From Bacteroidota bacterium (GTDB lineage Bacteria; Bacteroidota; Bacteroidia; Chitinophagales; Saprospiraceae): DNA of 64,000 nucleotides. Below are positions 8,422-18,140 of this stretch, piece after piece; within the stretch, counting starts at the first letter, position 1; every line of letters begins with the position of its first letter. The stretch lies in contig WGNL01000020.1 in assembly GCA_016124585.1 (NCBI GenBank), forward strand, positions 62,001 through 126,000, read 5' to 3'. The notes beneath the pieces were generated by a model. It saw only the letters and a list, made by a program, of their open reading frames with translations. It did no database searches and was not told the DNA's origin. Both the position numbers and the translations under genes were made by a program.

Positions 8422-11400
8422 ATGAAACTTAAATCTTTACAAACATTATTTGTAACGACGCTATGCTTCTTTTTCTTTGGAAGCTTGACAGTGTCGGCGC
8501 AAAACACCATCCGGGGAAATGTGGTCTCTGCCGACAACGAGCCCTTGATTGGTGTCACCATCATGGTGAAAAACACCGGCAGCGGCACCATAAGTGAAGT
8601 GGATGGTAGCTACGAGATAAAAGCCTCGCCTAACGATACGCTGGTATTTTCCTACACTGGATTTGGAACCGAGGAGTTTGCCGTGGGCACGAGAACTCAG
8701 ATTGACGTGCAGATGGCCGCTTCCGCTTCCCTGTTGAACGAGGTAGTGGTCGTTGGTTACGGCTCTGTCCGGCGCTCCGACTTGACGGGGTCGGTGGCTT
8801 CCTTGTCTGGTGAAAAACTCAATCAGATACCTATTTCCAATGCCGCCCAAGCCATCACGGGTCGGCTCCCAGGTGTGAACGTACTCACCACCGACGGCTC
8901 ACCAGATGCGGAGGTGGTCATCCGGGTTCGGGGTGGTGGCTCCATCACCCAGGACAATTCACCACTCTACGTTGTGGACGGCTTTATCGTGGGCAGCATC
9001 CGGGACATCCCACCAACTGATATCGAAAGCATCAGCGTACTGAAAGACGCTTCGGCCACTGCCATTTATGGGGCACAGGCATCCAATGGTGTCATCGTAA
9101 TTACGACCAAAAGGCCAACGGCTGGCAAGGTTTCGGTGGCTTACAACGGCTATGTGCAGTTGAAAGAACTGCCCTCCGATAGAAAATACGAGGTGCTTTC
9201 ACCTTACGAATTTGCGCTAGCCAACTACGAACAAGCCAAGCTGCGCTCGGAGGCTGACCTTCGTAATTTTGAGAAATTCTTTGGCAAATACGATGACCTT
9301 GAATTGTACAAGGAGAAAAAGCCGACCGACTGGCAGGATGAACTCTTCGGCGACCCAAAACTGTCGCAATACCACAATATCAGCTTGAGCGGTGGCAGCC
9401 AAACCACCAAATTGAGCCTGAGCCTAACAAACAATCAGGACGAGGGCCTGATGATCGGTTCTGGTTTCAAACGGAATGCCCTCAATTTCAAGCTGCAACA
9501 GGACATCTCACGCAGGCTGCAATTCGAGGCGAGCACAAGGATCACCAACACGGTGGTGGATGGCGCTGGTACTTCCGGTTCTGCTCAAATCAATATCAAG
9601 GATGCCGTGCAGACCCGACCTGTGAATGGCATCGCAGATGAACTGGTCATTGACTTGAATGCCTTGGATGCCAACGACGACTATCAGACTTTCCTGAAAA
9701 GCTTGGTGAACCCGACCGACCTCGTGAAGCAGGATTGGCGCAAGCGCACCACCAACGATTATGTTTTCAATGCGGCCCTGAACTGGAACGTCATTGATGA
9801 ACTCAACCTGAAAACGACTTTCACGGGTTCGAAGACTTTTGATAAAAACCTCCGTTTTTATGGCCCGCTCACTGGCGAATCCTTCAACAACGGCGGTAGC
9901 TTGCCATTGGGTACCAAATCTAGCATCGAGCGTAACTCTTATCGCTGGTTGAACACCTTATCTTATAAAGTAAAAGGTCTGCGTGACCAAGATTTGGACT
10001 TCCTGCTCGGCCATGAAATTTATTCCAACGGCGGCAATTCCGACTTCATCCGTGCGGAAGATTTCCGTTTGTCCATCACGCCTGAGGAACTTTTTGCGAA
10101 CATGACATTTGGCCGTACCGATGCGCACAGCACCGAAGAATTTACCGACGCCAATCGCCTTTCGTTTTTCGGAAGGGTAAATTACCAGCTAAAAAACAAG
10201 TACCTGCTGACTGCCACCATGCGCTCCGATGCATCGAGCAAATTTGCGAAGGACAACCGGGTAGGTTATTTCCCAGCCGTGGCTTTGGGATGGAAGCTGT
10301 CCGAAGAGGCTTTCTTACAAGATGTTGATTTTATCGAAGAACTGAAACTGCGTGCTAGCTACGGCGAAACGGGCAATGACCGAATTGATGCAACTGCGAC
10401 GCAGTTCCTGTTTGTAGGCTCTACCACCCGTGGCCCTGGTTTCGGCAACGTGGACAATCCGTACTACACCCCGTCTGGTTCGACATTGTACAATCCAAAC
10501 CTGAAATGGGAAACGACCATTAACCGCAACTTGGGATTGGATTTCTCCTTCATGGATGGCCGGATCTACGGTAGTTTTGATGTTTACAAAAACACGACAG
10601 AAGACCTGCTTTTGCAGTCGGCCATTCCTTCCAATACAGGCTTCAGCACCCAGTGGAACAATATCGGTTCCACCTCCAACCGGGGGATTGAACTGGGCCT
10701 AACGGGTTACATCATCAACCGTCCGGATTTCTCGCTTTCCGCCAATTTCAATTTTGGTATCAACAAGGCGAAAGTGGAGGCATTGGACGGCACAGAGTCC
10801 CGTTTCTTCCAATCCAACTGGGCCAGTACTGACTTGAAAGATCAGAACGATTTCTACCTCGAAGTGGGTGGTACACTCGGAGACATCTACGGCTACGTGA
10901 CCGATGGCTACTACGCTACAACAGATTTCACAGGCTACGATGCCACCACTGGCATGTACACATTGGCTGATGGCGTACCGAATGCGGGTGCCACGGTTGG
11001 CAACACGAATATCCGCCCCGGTTTCTTGAAACTGAAAGACCTCAACGGCGATGGCATCATCAACAGTGACGACCGCACCATCATTGGCAACACCTTGCCA
11101 AAGCACCAAGGTGGTTTCGGATTTGATGCCCGTTTCAAAGGCTTCGACGCGGCAGTTTTCTTCAACTGGAGCTACGGCAACGATGTGTACAACACGGGCA
11201 AAATCCAATACAACCAGTTCCGCCGGGTGACCTACGGCAACCTGCTCAACACGATGAATTCCGACAACCGCTTCACCTACATTGATATAGACGGTAGTTA
11301 CACAGGCACTCCGGGTGAAGTCGTGACCGACTTGGACCAGCTCGCCCAACTGAACGGCGACAAGACCATCTGGTCGCACAACAGTTACGGCGTGGCACAG

Positions 11401-11685
11401 GCTGTCATTCATTCCTGGGCAGTGGAAGATGGTTCCTTCCTCCGTTTGAACAACGTCACCTTGGGGTACACGCTACCGGGCAAATGGATGTCACGGGTAG
11501 GCGTTTCCAACCTGCGGATCTATGTGACGGGCAACAACCTGCACCTCTGGACAAAATACTCAGGCTACGACCCAGAGGTAAGCACGACGAGAAGTTCGGC
11601 TTATGCCGCCTTGACGCCGGGGGTTGACTACTCCTCGTTCCCAAGGAGCCGCTCCTACACGGCAGGCATCAACGTCACTTTCTAA
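8422..11685 (+). CDS. susC: SusC-like TonB-dependent outer-membrane oligosaccharide transporter
   Basis: 1087 residues. A signal peptide ends at VSAQ, followed by a carboxypeptidase-D-like domain (~28-105, IRGNVVSADNEPLIGVTIMV). The TonB region NEVVVVGYG (~110) and a plug with NAAQAITGRLPGV and LYVVDGF come next. The beta-barrel ends in GINVTF with the usual C-terminal Phe. It imports pectin-derived oligosaccharides across the outer membrane using TonB energy, with the SusD protein encoded 26 bp downstream as lid. The 187-bp gap upstream should hold the promoter, presumably the HTCS target. I see no perfect -7 box there. Confidence 0.95.
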   Translation: MKLKSLQTLFVTTLCFFFFGSLTVSAQNTIRGNVVSADNEPLIGVTIMVKNTGSGTISEVDGSYEIKASPNDTLVFSYTGFGTEEFAVGTRTQIDVQMAASASLLNEVVVVGYGSVRRSDLTGSVASLSGEKLNQIPISNAAQAITGRLPGVNVLTTDGSPDAEVVIRVRGGGSITQDNSPLYVVDGFIVGSIRDIPPTDIESISVLKDASATAIYGAQASNGVIVITTKRPTAGKVSVAYNGYVQLKELPSDRKYEVLSPYEFALANYEQAKLRSEADLRNFEKFFGKYDDLELYKEKKPTDWQDELFGDPKLSQYHNISLSGGSQTTKLSLSLTNNQDEGLMIGSGFKRNALNFKLQQDISRRLQFEASTRITNTVVDGAGTSGSAQINIKDAVQTRPVNGIADELVIDLNALDANDDYQTFLKSLVNPTDLVKQDWRKRTTNDYVFNAALNWNVIDELNLKTTFTGSKTFDKNLRFYGPLTGESFNNGGSLPLGTKSSIERNSYRWLNTLSYKVKGLRDQDLDFLLGHEIYSNGGNSDFIRAEDFRLSITPEELFANMTFGRTDAHSTEEFTDANRLSFFGRVNYQLKNKYLLTATMRSDASSKFAKDNRVGYFPAVALGWKLSEEAFLQDVDFIEELKLRASYGETGNDRIDATATQFLFVGSTTRGPGFGNVDNPYYTPSGSTLYNPNLKWETTINRNLGLDFSFMDGRIYGSFDVYKNTTEDLLLQSAIPSNTGFSTQWNNIGSTSNRGIELGLTGYIINRPDFSLSANFNFGINKAKVEALDGTESRFFQSNWASTDLKDQNDFYLEVGGTLGDIYGYVTDGYYATTDFTGYDATTGMYTLADGVPNAGATVGNTNIRPGFLKLKDLNGDGIINSDDRTIIGNTLPKHQGGFGFDARFKGFDAAVFFNWSYGNDVYNTGKIQYNQFRRVTYGNLLNTMNSDNRFTYIDIDGSYTGTPGEVVTDLDQLAQLNGDKTIWSHNSYGVAQAVIHSWAVEDGSFLRLNNVTLGYTLPGKWMSRVGVSNLRIYVTGNNLHLWTKYSGYDPEVSTTRSSAYAALTPGVDYSSFPRSRSYTAGINVTF

Positions 11686-11711
11686 TTTGAACCATTTAAA
11701 ACTTAAATATC

Positions 11712-13532
11712 ATGAAACTCAGAAGTTTAATCATACTCATTTCGGCGCTGTGGCTTTGCTCGTGCAGTGATTTCTTGGAGCCGGAATCGATTTCTACTTT
11801 CGATACGAATTACGTCTTCTCCAACATCGATGATGCCCGCAAGGGCGTGAATGCTATCTATGTGCAGTTTGGCGTGGACGGCTTCCGTTCGAGGTTGTCC
11901 AACAATATGACGGGCAACACCGACATCGAGCATGCAAGCGGCTGGTCTAGCTCCAGCGACCGCTACCAGATTTGGGACTTGAACGCCCTTTCCAGCAACG
12001 GTGACCTCCGCCAGTTCTGGAATGCCGCCTACACGGCCATCCGCGATGCCAATATCTGCATTGATGGTATCGAGTCCAGCGGCACCTTGGATTCCAAGGA
12101 TGTTTTGACAGCTAAAACCATGCACCAGCTTTTGGGTGAAGCATACACGCTTCGTGCCTACTGGTACAGTATGCTGACCTACTATTTTGGGGATGTGCCC
12201 AATGTGCGCTTGGCACCGAAGGCTGGCAACGACTTCTTTTTGCCGAAGGAAGACCGCAATGTGATTTTGGGCCAAGTCATCCAAGACATGATGGCCGTAG
12301 AGGAAAACATGCTCTGGGCGGATGAACTTCCCTACGGCATCGAGCAGGTGAGCCGGGAATTTACGCTGGGTTTGATCGCCCGCATTGCCTTGCAGCGCGG
12401 TGGCTACTACCTCAAGCCTGACCTGAGCATGGACCGTGCCAGCGACTACCTGGATTACTACCAGATTTCGAAGACTTACACAGAGAAATTGATGGCGCTG
12501 AAAGACCGGCCATTGCCGAGCGATTTCCGTCAGGTGTTCCTCAACAACGCCAAGTTCATTTCTCCAACCAATAGTGACATCCTTTTTGAAGTGCCATTTG
12601 CCATCGGCAACGGTGATGTGGGTTGGAATATCGGCATCACGGTACAGGGCGGTGCCACGGCTTCCCACGATTATGGTTCGGGCAACAACTACATGTCCAT
12701 TCCGGTATCCTACTACTACTCTTTCGATACGCTCGACACCCGTCGGGATGTGACTTGCGCCTACTACATGGTCAACACGGATTTCGAGGAAACTTTCGTG
12801 AACGGCGGCGTTTCGAATATTTCGCAAGGCAAATGGAGCCGCTACTTTTTGGACAAAGGCCCCGGTGCCTCTTCCGCTAAAGGCACGGGCATCAACTGGC
12901 CGATGCTGCGCTATTCCGATGTCCTGCTGATGCACGCTGAAGCAGAAAACGAACTGAACGGCCCAACCGCCCAAGCGCAGGAATCCCTCAAGCGGGTACG
13001 CCAACGTGCTTTTGAATCAAAAGATTGGGAAGCAAAAGTGGACAATTACGTGGCTTCTGTTTCGGGCAGCAAGGAGGACTTTTTCAAGGCTATCGTCAAC
13101 GAGCGGGCTTGGGAGTTTGGGGGTGAAATGATCCGCAAATACGAGCTTATCCGCTGGGGCATTTACTCCGAAAAAATGGCAGAAACCGTACAGACGCTTA
13201 AGGACATGGCCGACGCTGCCTTCACAGGAACAGGTCAGTATTCCAACTTGCCAGATTATATCTACTGGAAATTGAACGAAAGCGGCCATTTCACTGTGTT
13301 GAATCCAAACGACAAAGTCGCTGCTGCGCCAGATGATTCATGGACCCGGGAATCTTGGCTGCTAGCCCTCCACAACGACAACACCACCTATCAAGAGTGG
13401 ATAACGAAGGACTGGCGGAACTACATCGACCAAGGCCCGAAACCGGGTGTGGTGCGCTATATTTTCCCCATACCAGAGGAAGCTATCACCAACAGCCAGG
13501 GCGTGTTGAAGAATGATGGCTATGGTTTCTAA
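11712..13532 (+). CDS. susD: SusD/RagB-family surface glycan-binding lipoprotein
   Basis: 606 residues with a lipoprotein signal (LIILISALWLCSCSDFLEP) and the SusD opening FDTNYVFSNIDDARKGVNA. The TPR-like helices of the family follow (residues ~40-330). The C-terminal RagB part contains PMLRYSDVLLMHAEAENEL and NERAWEFGGEMIRKYELIRW. It binds oligosaccharide at the cell surface and closes the SusC barrel. It sits 26 bp after susC and 34 bp before a third lipoprotein gene of the same operon. The length is at the upper end for the family. Confidence 0.95.
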   Translation: MKLRSLIILISALWLCSCSDFLEPESISTFDTNYVFSNIDDARKGVNAIYVQFGVDGFRSRLSNNMTGNTDIEHASGWSSSSDRYQIWDLNALSSNGDLRQFWNAAYTAIRDANICIDGIESSGTLDSKDVLTAKTMHQLLGEAYTLRAYWYSMLTYYFGDVPNVRLAPKAGNDFFLPKEDRNVILGQVIQDMMAVEENMLWADELPYGIEQVSREFTLGLIARIALQRGGYYLKPDLSMDRASDYLDYYQISKTYTEKLMALKDRPLPSDFRQVFLNNAKFISPTNSDILFEVPFAIGNGDVGWNIGITVQGGATASHDYGSGNNYMSIPVSYYYSFDTLDTRRDVTCAYYMVNTDFEETFVNGGVSNISQGKWSRYFLDKGPGASSAKGTGINWPMLRYSDVLLMHAEAENELNGPTAQAQESLKRVRQRAFESKDWEAKVDNYVASVSGSKEDFFKAIVNERAWEFGGEMIRKYELIRWGIYSEKMAETVQTLKDMADAAFTGTGQYSNLPDYIYWKLNESGHFTVLNPNDKVAAAPDDSWTRESWLLALHNDNTTYQEWITKDWRNYIDQGPKPGVVRYIFPIPEEAITNSQGVLKNDGYGF

Positions 13533-13566
13533 AAATCCTTTGGTTAAACTTTAAAACAATTCTAAA

Positions 13567-15240
13567 ATGAAAAAATTAAATCTGAATATATACGCTGCCC
13601 TGTTTCTGCTGGTGGGCAGTTTGGTCTTGATTTTTGCCTCGTGCAAAAAGGACGAGGAAACTTACGACAAGACCCGCCTTTTCCGACCTGTGCTGAGCGA
13701 GGATCTCATGGCCGACCTCAACACCATCATCGTGAACATGGGCAATAGTAAGGAAGCCACTTCCTACACGTTGGAAGTCAGCCGGGACTCGTTTGCGACG
13801 GTGCTTTACACCATTGAATCTGATACAAATTACGTGGTGATTGGGCCTGCCACGCTCAACGGCACTGAATTGCTTTGGAACACCTTGTACCAAGTGCGGG
13901 CGACGGCACACGCTTCCGACCCAAAATATGACAGCAAGGTTTCGGACTTGGGCAGTGTGCGCACCGAGCGTTTCCCCTCCATTTTGAACATCCCGACGGC
14001 AGGCGATATACTGGATGTGCAGGTGCGGGTGAGTTGGCAGATTGCTGGTGCGAACGTGACCAAAATCAGGATTTTTACCTGCGATGACGAGCTGTTGGCC
14101 AACCCACTGATTGAACTTGACGTGGATGATGTGGCGCAGGCGACAGGCGAATTTTTCATCGCTGGACTGACACCTTTGACTTGCTACCAAGTAGCGATTT
14201 ACAGTGGCGATAGTGGGGAAATACTGCGCGGTTGGGAAGTTTACAACACCATCGCCAGCGCGATTGACTTGAACGACCCGAACGTGATTGACTTGAGCCA
14301 ATCAGAAGATCCGGATGCTGTCATCAATGCCATCCCAACGGCAGGCGATGGCCAAATCATCGTCTTGAAAAAAGGCGTGGTTTACAATTTGCCAGAAGAT
14401 CCACTCGATAAGTCTATCACCATCACGGCGGCCTATGGTTTTGGCAACCAAAAGGCGGTACTTTTCACAACGGGCAACTGGAATATCGCCGATGGTGCAA
14501 CGATTGACCATATCCGCTTCATCGATGTGGAATTGCGGGGAGAGGATATCGGTGGCGACTACGTCTTTAATCCAAACAATGCGGCGACGACAACCGTCAA
14601 CGAGCTGACTTTCGACAACTGTGTCATCAATAATTTCAGGGGGATTATCCGCATCCGGTCGTTGGTATTCCTCACCAATTACACCATCAATGATTGCATC
14701 GTACACCATATCGGTGGCTACGGTATCATCACGGCCGACACGGATGGCGCTGGGAATGCAGCTTTCGACAATCTCAACATGACGAACAGCACGTTTACGA
14801 AAATCCATTCCTTCATCCAAACACGTCAGAACGCCAATACGGTTGTAATTGACAACTGTACGCTGAGCGAGTTCGCCGACCCAGATGGTATCCTTTTCCG
14901 CTGGCGGGGCGAAGCTGGCACGTTGAGCAATGTGCTCAATGGCATCACCATCACCAACTCCATTTTTGGCCACGCTTGGGACGAGGGCATGACTGGAAAT
15001 TTGGCGGTGAAAGGTATTTATGCTGGTCTTGAAAACACCAATTTCAATATCATCAATACCTATGCTACTTCTGACTTCGCTTTTACGGCTGGTTCTGAAA
15101 TCCCTGGGTTTCCGGCTTTGACCTATGGAGGCACCGCTGCTGCCTTATGGGTTGACCCATTCGACGGTATGGATTTTCATTTTATGGATAATGGTTTTGC
15201 TGGTAAAAATGACACTGGCGATCCACGTTGGAGGCCATAA
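13567..15240 (+). CDS. DUF4957/DUF5123-like lipoprotein, probable surface pectin-binding protein
   Basis: 557 residues. A lipoprotein signal (LVLIFASCKKDEE) is followed by two fibronectin-III/Ig-like stretches (~residues 35-225, with SYTLEVSRDSF and TPLTCYQVAIYSGDSGEIL). A right-handed beta-helix region (~240-557) has repeated NxTFTKI- and DNC-type turns. The beta-helix resembles DUF4957 and DUF5123, which co-occur with SusCD in pectin loci. The position directly after susD, where SusE/F-type proteins are encoded, suggests surface glycan binding. Lyase activity is possible from the fold, but I cannot see a catalytic motif. Confidence 0.7.
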   Translation: MKKLNLNIYAALFLLVGSLVLIFASCKKDEETYDKTRLFRPVLSEDLMADLNTIIVNMGNSKEATSYTLEVSRDSFATVLYTIESDTNYVVIGPATLNGTELLWNTLYQVRATAHASDPKYDSKVSDLGSVRTERFPSILNIPTAGDILDVQVRVSWQIAGANVTKIRIFTCDDELLANPLIELDVDDVAQATGEFFIAGLTPLTCYQVAIYSGDSGEILRGWEVYNTIASAIDLNDPNVIDLSQSEDPDAVINAIPTAGDGQIIVLKKGVVYNLPEDPLDKSITITAAYGFGNQKAVLFTTGNWNIADGATIDHIRFIDVELRGEDIGGDYVFNPNNAATTTVNELTFDNCVINNFRGIIRIRSLVFLTNYTINDCIVHHIGGYGIITADTDGAGNAAFDNLNMTNSTFTKIHSFIQTRQNANTVVIDNCTLSEFADPDGILFRWRGEAGTLSNVLNGITITNSIFGHAWDEGMTGNLAVKGIYAGLENTNFNIINTYATSDFAFTAGSEIPGFPALTYGGTAAALWVDPFDGMDFHFMDNGFAGKNDTGDPRWRP

Positions 15241-15267
15241 GTTTATTCATTTTTTGGTAAGCAATTG

Positions 15268-15301
15268 AAGGCATGGTCAATTTCCGGCCATGCCTTTTTT
15301 C
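15268..15301 (+). terminator. Intrinsic terminator of the SusC/SusD operon
   Basis: AAGGCATGG and CCATGCCTT form a perfect 9-bp stem with an 11-nt loop, followed at once by a run of Ts. It lies 27 bp after the third lipoprotein stop and before the PL1 gene. It therefore ends the susC-susD-lipoprotein transcript and implies a separate promoter or readthrough for the lyases. Confidence 0.85.
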
Positions 15302-15333
15302 ATGTGACGCTATGGTTTTTTAAAAAAGAAGAA

Positions 15334-16806
15334 ATGACTTATTTAAAATACACTTTCATGCTGGTGGGCTTTATTTTATTGGCGGCATTTAATGCTTGCG
15401 ATAAAAACAAGGATATAAAACCATCCGAACCGACTACGGAAACACCTGACACTTCAGGCCATGAACTCCCACTGGCTTTCCCCGGTGCCGAAGGCTTTGG
15501 CCAACACGCCACGGGAGGTAGGGGCGGCAGGGTGATTTACGTGACCAACCTCGAAGACGCTGGTCCGGGCAGTTTTCGGGAAGCCGTGAACGCGGCAGGG
15601 CCTCGTTATATCCTGTTTAAAGTGTCGGGGACGATTGCGCTGAAATCCAGTTTGACCATCAGCAATGGCGATGTCACCATTGCTGGGCAAACTGCGCCCG
15701 GCGATGGCATCTGCATCAAGGATTACCCTGTTGGGTTCAATGCCGACAACATCATCGTTCGCTTCCTTCGCTTCCGCTTGGGTGAGGACAAGAACCAGGA
15801 GGCGGACGCTTTCGGTGGGCGTTTTCACAAAAACATCATCGTTGACCACTGCTCCATGAGCTGGTCGGTGGATGAATGTGTGAGCATTTACGCCAATGAA
15901 AACACCACGCTGCAATGGTGCATCATTGCGGAAAGTCTGAACAACTCGGTGCACAGCAAAGGCCCGCACGGCTATGGCGCTATCTGGGGCGGCAAATACG
16001 CTTCGTTTCACCACAACCTGTTGGCGCACCACAACAGCCGGAACCCCCGCCTCGGCGAGCTGGCCAACGATGCCTCCGCACTCACCGATTTGACCGATTT
16101 GCGGAACAATGTCATTTACAATTGGGGGGCCAACAGTTGCTACGGCGGCGAGGCGATGAACGTGAACATTGTGAACTGCTACTACAAACCGGGGCCAGCT
16201 TCCTCGAATCGGAGCCGCATCGTGGCCATCGACAAGAACAAGAAAGCGGGCACCGACGTGTACGATATTTGGGGCAAATTCTACATCAACGGCAATTTTG
16301 TGGAGGGCAGCCCGAACGCTACCAACGACAACTGGACTTACGGCGTTTACAACCAATTCAGTTCGGGCTACGGCACGGTCACTTCCGCCGAAAAGGCGGC
16401 CATGCGAATGCCTGCTGAGCATCCCATCCACGGCAACGTGACCACCCACAGCCCACAGGTTGCTTATGAAAAAGTCCTTGAAATCGGTGGTGCTTCCTTG
16501 GTTCGGGATGCTTTTGATGAGCGAATCATCGGGAACGTCCGCAATGGCGATTACTCGTTCGACGGTTCGGATGGAAGTACCAAAGGCATCATCGATTCGC
16601 AAGCCGATGTGGGTGGGTGGCCAACGCTGAACGCTTTGCCTGCCCCACTTGACAGCTCCAACGACGGTATGCCGGATGCCTGGAAACAGGCGCATCAATT
16701 GGATGTCACAAAAGCGCAGGCAAACGGACATGAACTAGACAGCATCTTCGATAATGTGGAAATTTACCTGAATAGTTTGGTGGAGGGGATTGTTGCGAAG
16801 CAATAA
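15334..16806 (+). CDS. Pectate lyase, PL1 family lipoprotein
   Basis: 490 residues from the ATG at 15334, which gives a proper lipoprotein signal (LVGFILLAAFNACDKNK). An upstream in-frame ATG at 15265 would start inside the terminator and is rejected. The beta-helix begins AFPGAEGFGQHATGGRGG, the typical start of PL1-type bacterial lyases. The blocks IIVDHCSMSWSVDECVSIYA (calcium and active-site side) and HHNSRNPRLG (catalytic Arg region) follow. It cleaves de-esterified homogalacturonan by beta-elimination, probably at the cell surface. A short C-terminal EF-hand-like stretch (DSSNDGMPDAWK) is present. Confidence 0.9.
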   Translation: MTYLKYTFMLVGFILLAAFNACDKNKDIKPSEPTTETPDTSGHELPLAFPGAEGFGQHATGGRGGRVIYVTNLEDAGPGSFREAVNAAGPRYILFKVSGTIALKSSLTISNGDVTIAGQTAPGDGICIKDYPVGFNADNIIVRFLRFRLGEDKNQEADAFGGRFHKNIIVDHCSMSWSVDECVSIYANENTTLQWCIIAESLNNSVHSKGPHGYGAIWGGKYASFHHNLLAHHNSRNPRLGELANDASALTDLTDLRNNVIYNWGANSCYGGEAMNVNIVNCYYKPGPASSNRSRIVAIDKNKKAGTDVYDIWGKFYINGNFVEGSPNATNDNWTYGVYNQFSSGYGTVTSAEKAAMRMPAEHPIHGNVTTHSPQVAYEKVLEIGGASLVRDAFDERIIGNVRNGDYSFDGSDGSTKGIIDSQADVGGWPTLNALPAPLDSSNDGMPDAWKQAHQLDVTKAQANGHELDSIFDNVEIYLNSLVEGIVAKQ

Positions 16807-16845
16807 AAAACAAGTCAATTTTTTGAAAATAAAATTCGGTTCAAA

Positions 16846-18135
16846 ATGAAAAATAATACCCTGGCCCTTATCTGCTTGATATTATTTTATGTCAATAATA
16901 CAACAGCACAAGACCTCTGCGAATCCATTGGTTGGGCAAATTATGACGGCTCAACATTCGTTGGTGCTCCGACAGGCGGCGGTATGGCAACGCCCATTGA
17001 AGTAAGCACTTTTGCGGCATTTAAATCGGCAGCGGAATCTACCGGAGCAAAGGTGATTTATATCAAGAATTCAATAGGTTCAGGATATGTGAATAATACC
17101 GGCGATGTGGTTTTTATTAAATCCAATAAGACCATTATTGGATACCCTGGCGTGGTAATCAGTGCCTCTTTGCAAATATCAAATTCAACGAATGTTATCG
17201 TCCGGAATATAAAAGTAGAGGGGCCTCCCGCCACCAATGATTCGCAGGGATATGATAATTGCAATATCCAGGGTTCCTCTCGGATATGGATAGACCACTG
17301 TGAATTTGAAAATGGCGGTGATGGCAATTTTGATGTAGTAAAAGGAGCCGATAATGTGTCGGTAACTTGGTGTGTTTTCACGTATAAGGAAGATGGGGTG
17401 CATAATTTCTCCAACCTCATCGGGTCAAGCGATAATGAGCCAATTAGTCATGGAAAATTGAACATAACTTACCTGAACTGCTGGTGGAAAGACTGCGCCG
17501 ACCGCCTGCCCCGCAGCCGATATGGAAAGATTCATGTGGCAAACTGTTATTTTTCAATGCGGCCAGGCATGACCAGCAGTAATGGGACTGGAGCAGGTTT
17601 TATGGCCAATTGCCGGGTGGAAAACTGTCAATATGAAAAAATCAAAAACCCTTGCAAGATATTGTCAGGGACTACCGAAGGCATATGTCAGCCAATTAAT
17701 TGTTCTTTTATCAGTTGCACAGGTTCCACGACTGGCGGCGTGGCGGGTGGTTATACGGTATTTGAGCCGCCTTACTCCGTTGATTTGGTGCCAGCGATGG
17801 AAGTTAAAAACATCGTCACAGACTCCCTCTGCGGAGCCGGCCCCACGATGGACAGCCCTACGCAATGTGGCTGTGAAACAACGGGAACGATTGACAATCA
17901 TTTAAATAAACAGGATATAAATCTTTATCCGAATCCAACGAATAGCTCCTTTCAGGCAATGGGTTTGGACGGTATAGCCACCCTACATATCTATGATTTA
18001 AGTGGAAAATTATTAATCAAAAAGGATATTGCTAATAATGAACCCATTTCTACAGAGGGGCTTCCAGCAGGTGTTTATATGGTTAAAATCATGGCCGGAA
18101 AAAGGACAGCGGAAATTAAATTATTGAAACAATAA
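16846..18135 (+). CDS. Secreted pectate lyase PL1 with T9SS sorting domain
   Basis: 429 residues: Sec signal peptide (~1-21, ending TTAQ) and a PL1 beta-helix (~25-345). IWIDHCEFENGGDGNFDVVKG holds the calcium-binding Asp cluster, and DRLPRSRYGKIHVANCYFS carries the catalytic Arg. A C-terminal domain (~355-429) starts with LYPNPTNSSF and ends with the IKLLKQ strand, the usual type A sorting signal for export by the type IX system. It therefore acts outside the cell or attached to the surface. It ends 5 bp from the stop of the convergent CE8 gene. Confidence 0.93.
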   Translation: MKNNTLALICLILFYVNNTTAQDLCESIGWANYDGSTFVGAPTGGGMATPIEVSTFAAFKSAAESTGAKVIYIKNSIGSGYVNNTGDVVFIKSNKTIIGYPGVVISASLQISNSTNVIVRNIKVEGPPATNDSQGYDNCNIQGSSRIWIDHCEFENGGDGNFDVVKGADNVSVTWCVFTYKEDGVHNFSNLIGSSDNEPISHGKLNITYLNCWWKDCADRLPRSRYGKIHVANCYFSMRPGMTSSNGTGAGFMANCRVENCQYEKIKNPCKILSGTTEGICQPINCSFISCTGSTTGGVAGGYTVFEPPYSVDLVPAMEVKNIVTDSLCGAGPTMDSPTQCGCETTGTIDNHLNKQDINLYPNPTNSSFQAMGLDGIATLHIYDLSGKLLIKKDIANNEPISTEGLPAGVYMVKIMAGKRTAEIKLLKQ

Positions 18136-18140
18136 ACTGC

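Noticed and set aside
11727-13004. 425-codon open frame antisense to susD
   Set aside because: It lies entirely under a clear SusD gene, has no recognisable domain and reflects codon bias of the real gene.
15265-15333. Extended start of the PL1 lipoprotein
   Set aside because: The extension begins inside the intrinsic terminator hairpin and would destroy the lipoprotein signal.
15454-16731. 425-codon open frame antisense to the PL1 gene
   Set aside because: It is a mirror frame of an unambiguous pectate lyase, with low-complexity Val/His-rich translation and no domain.
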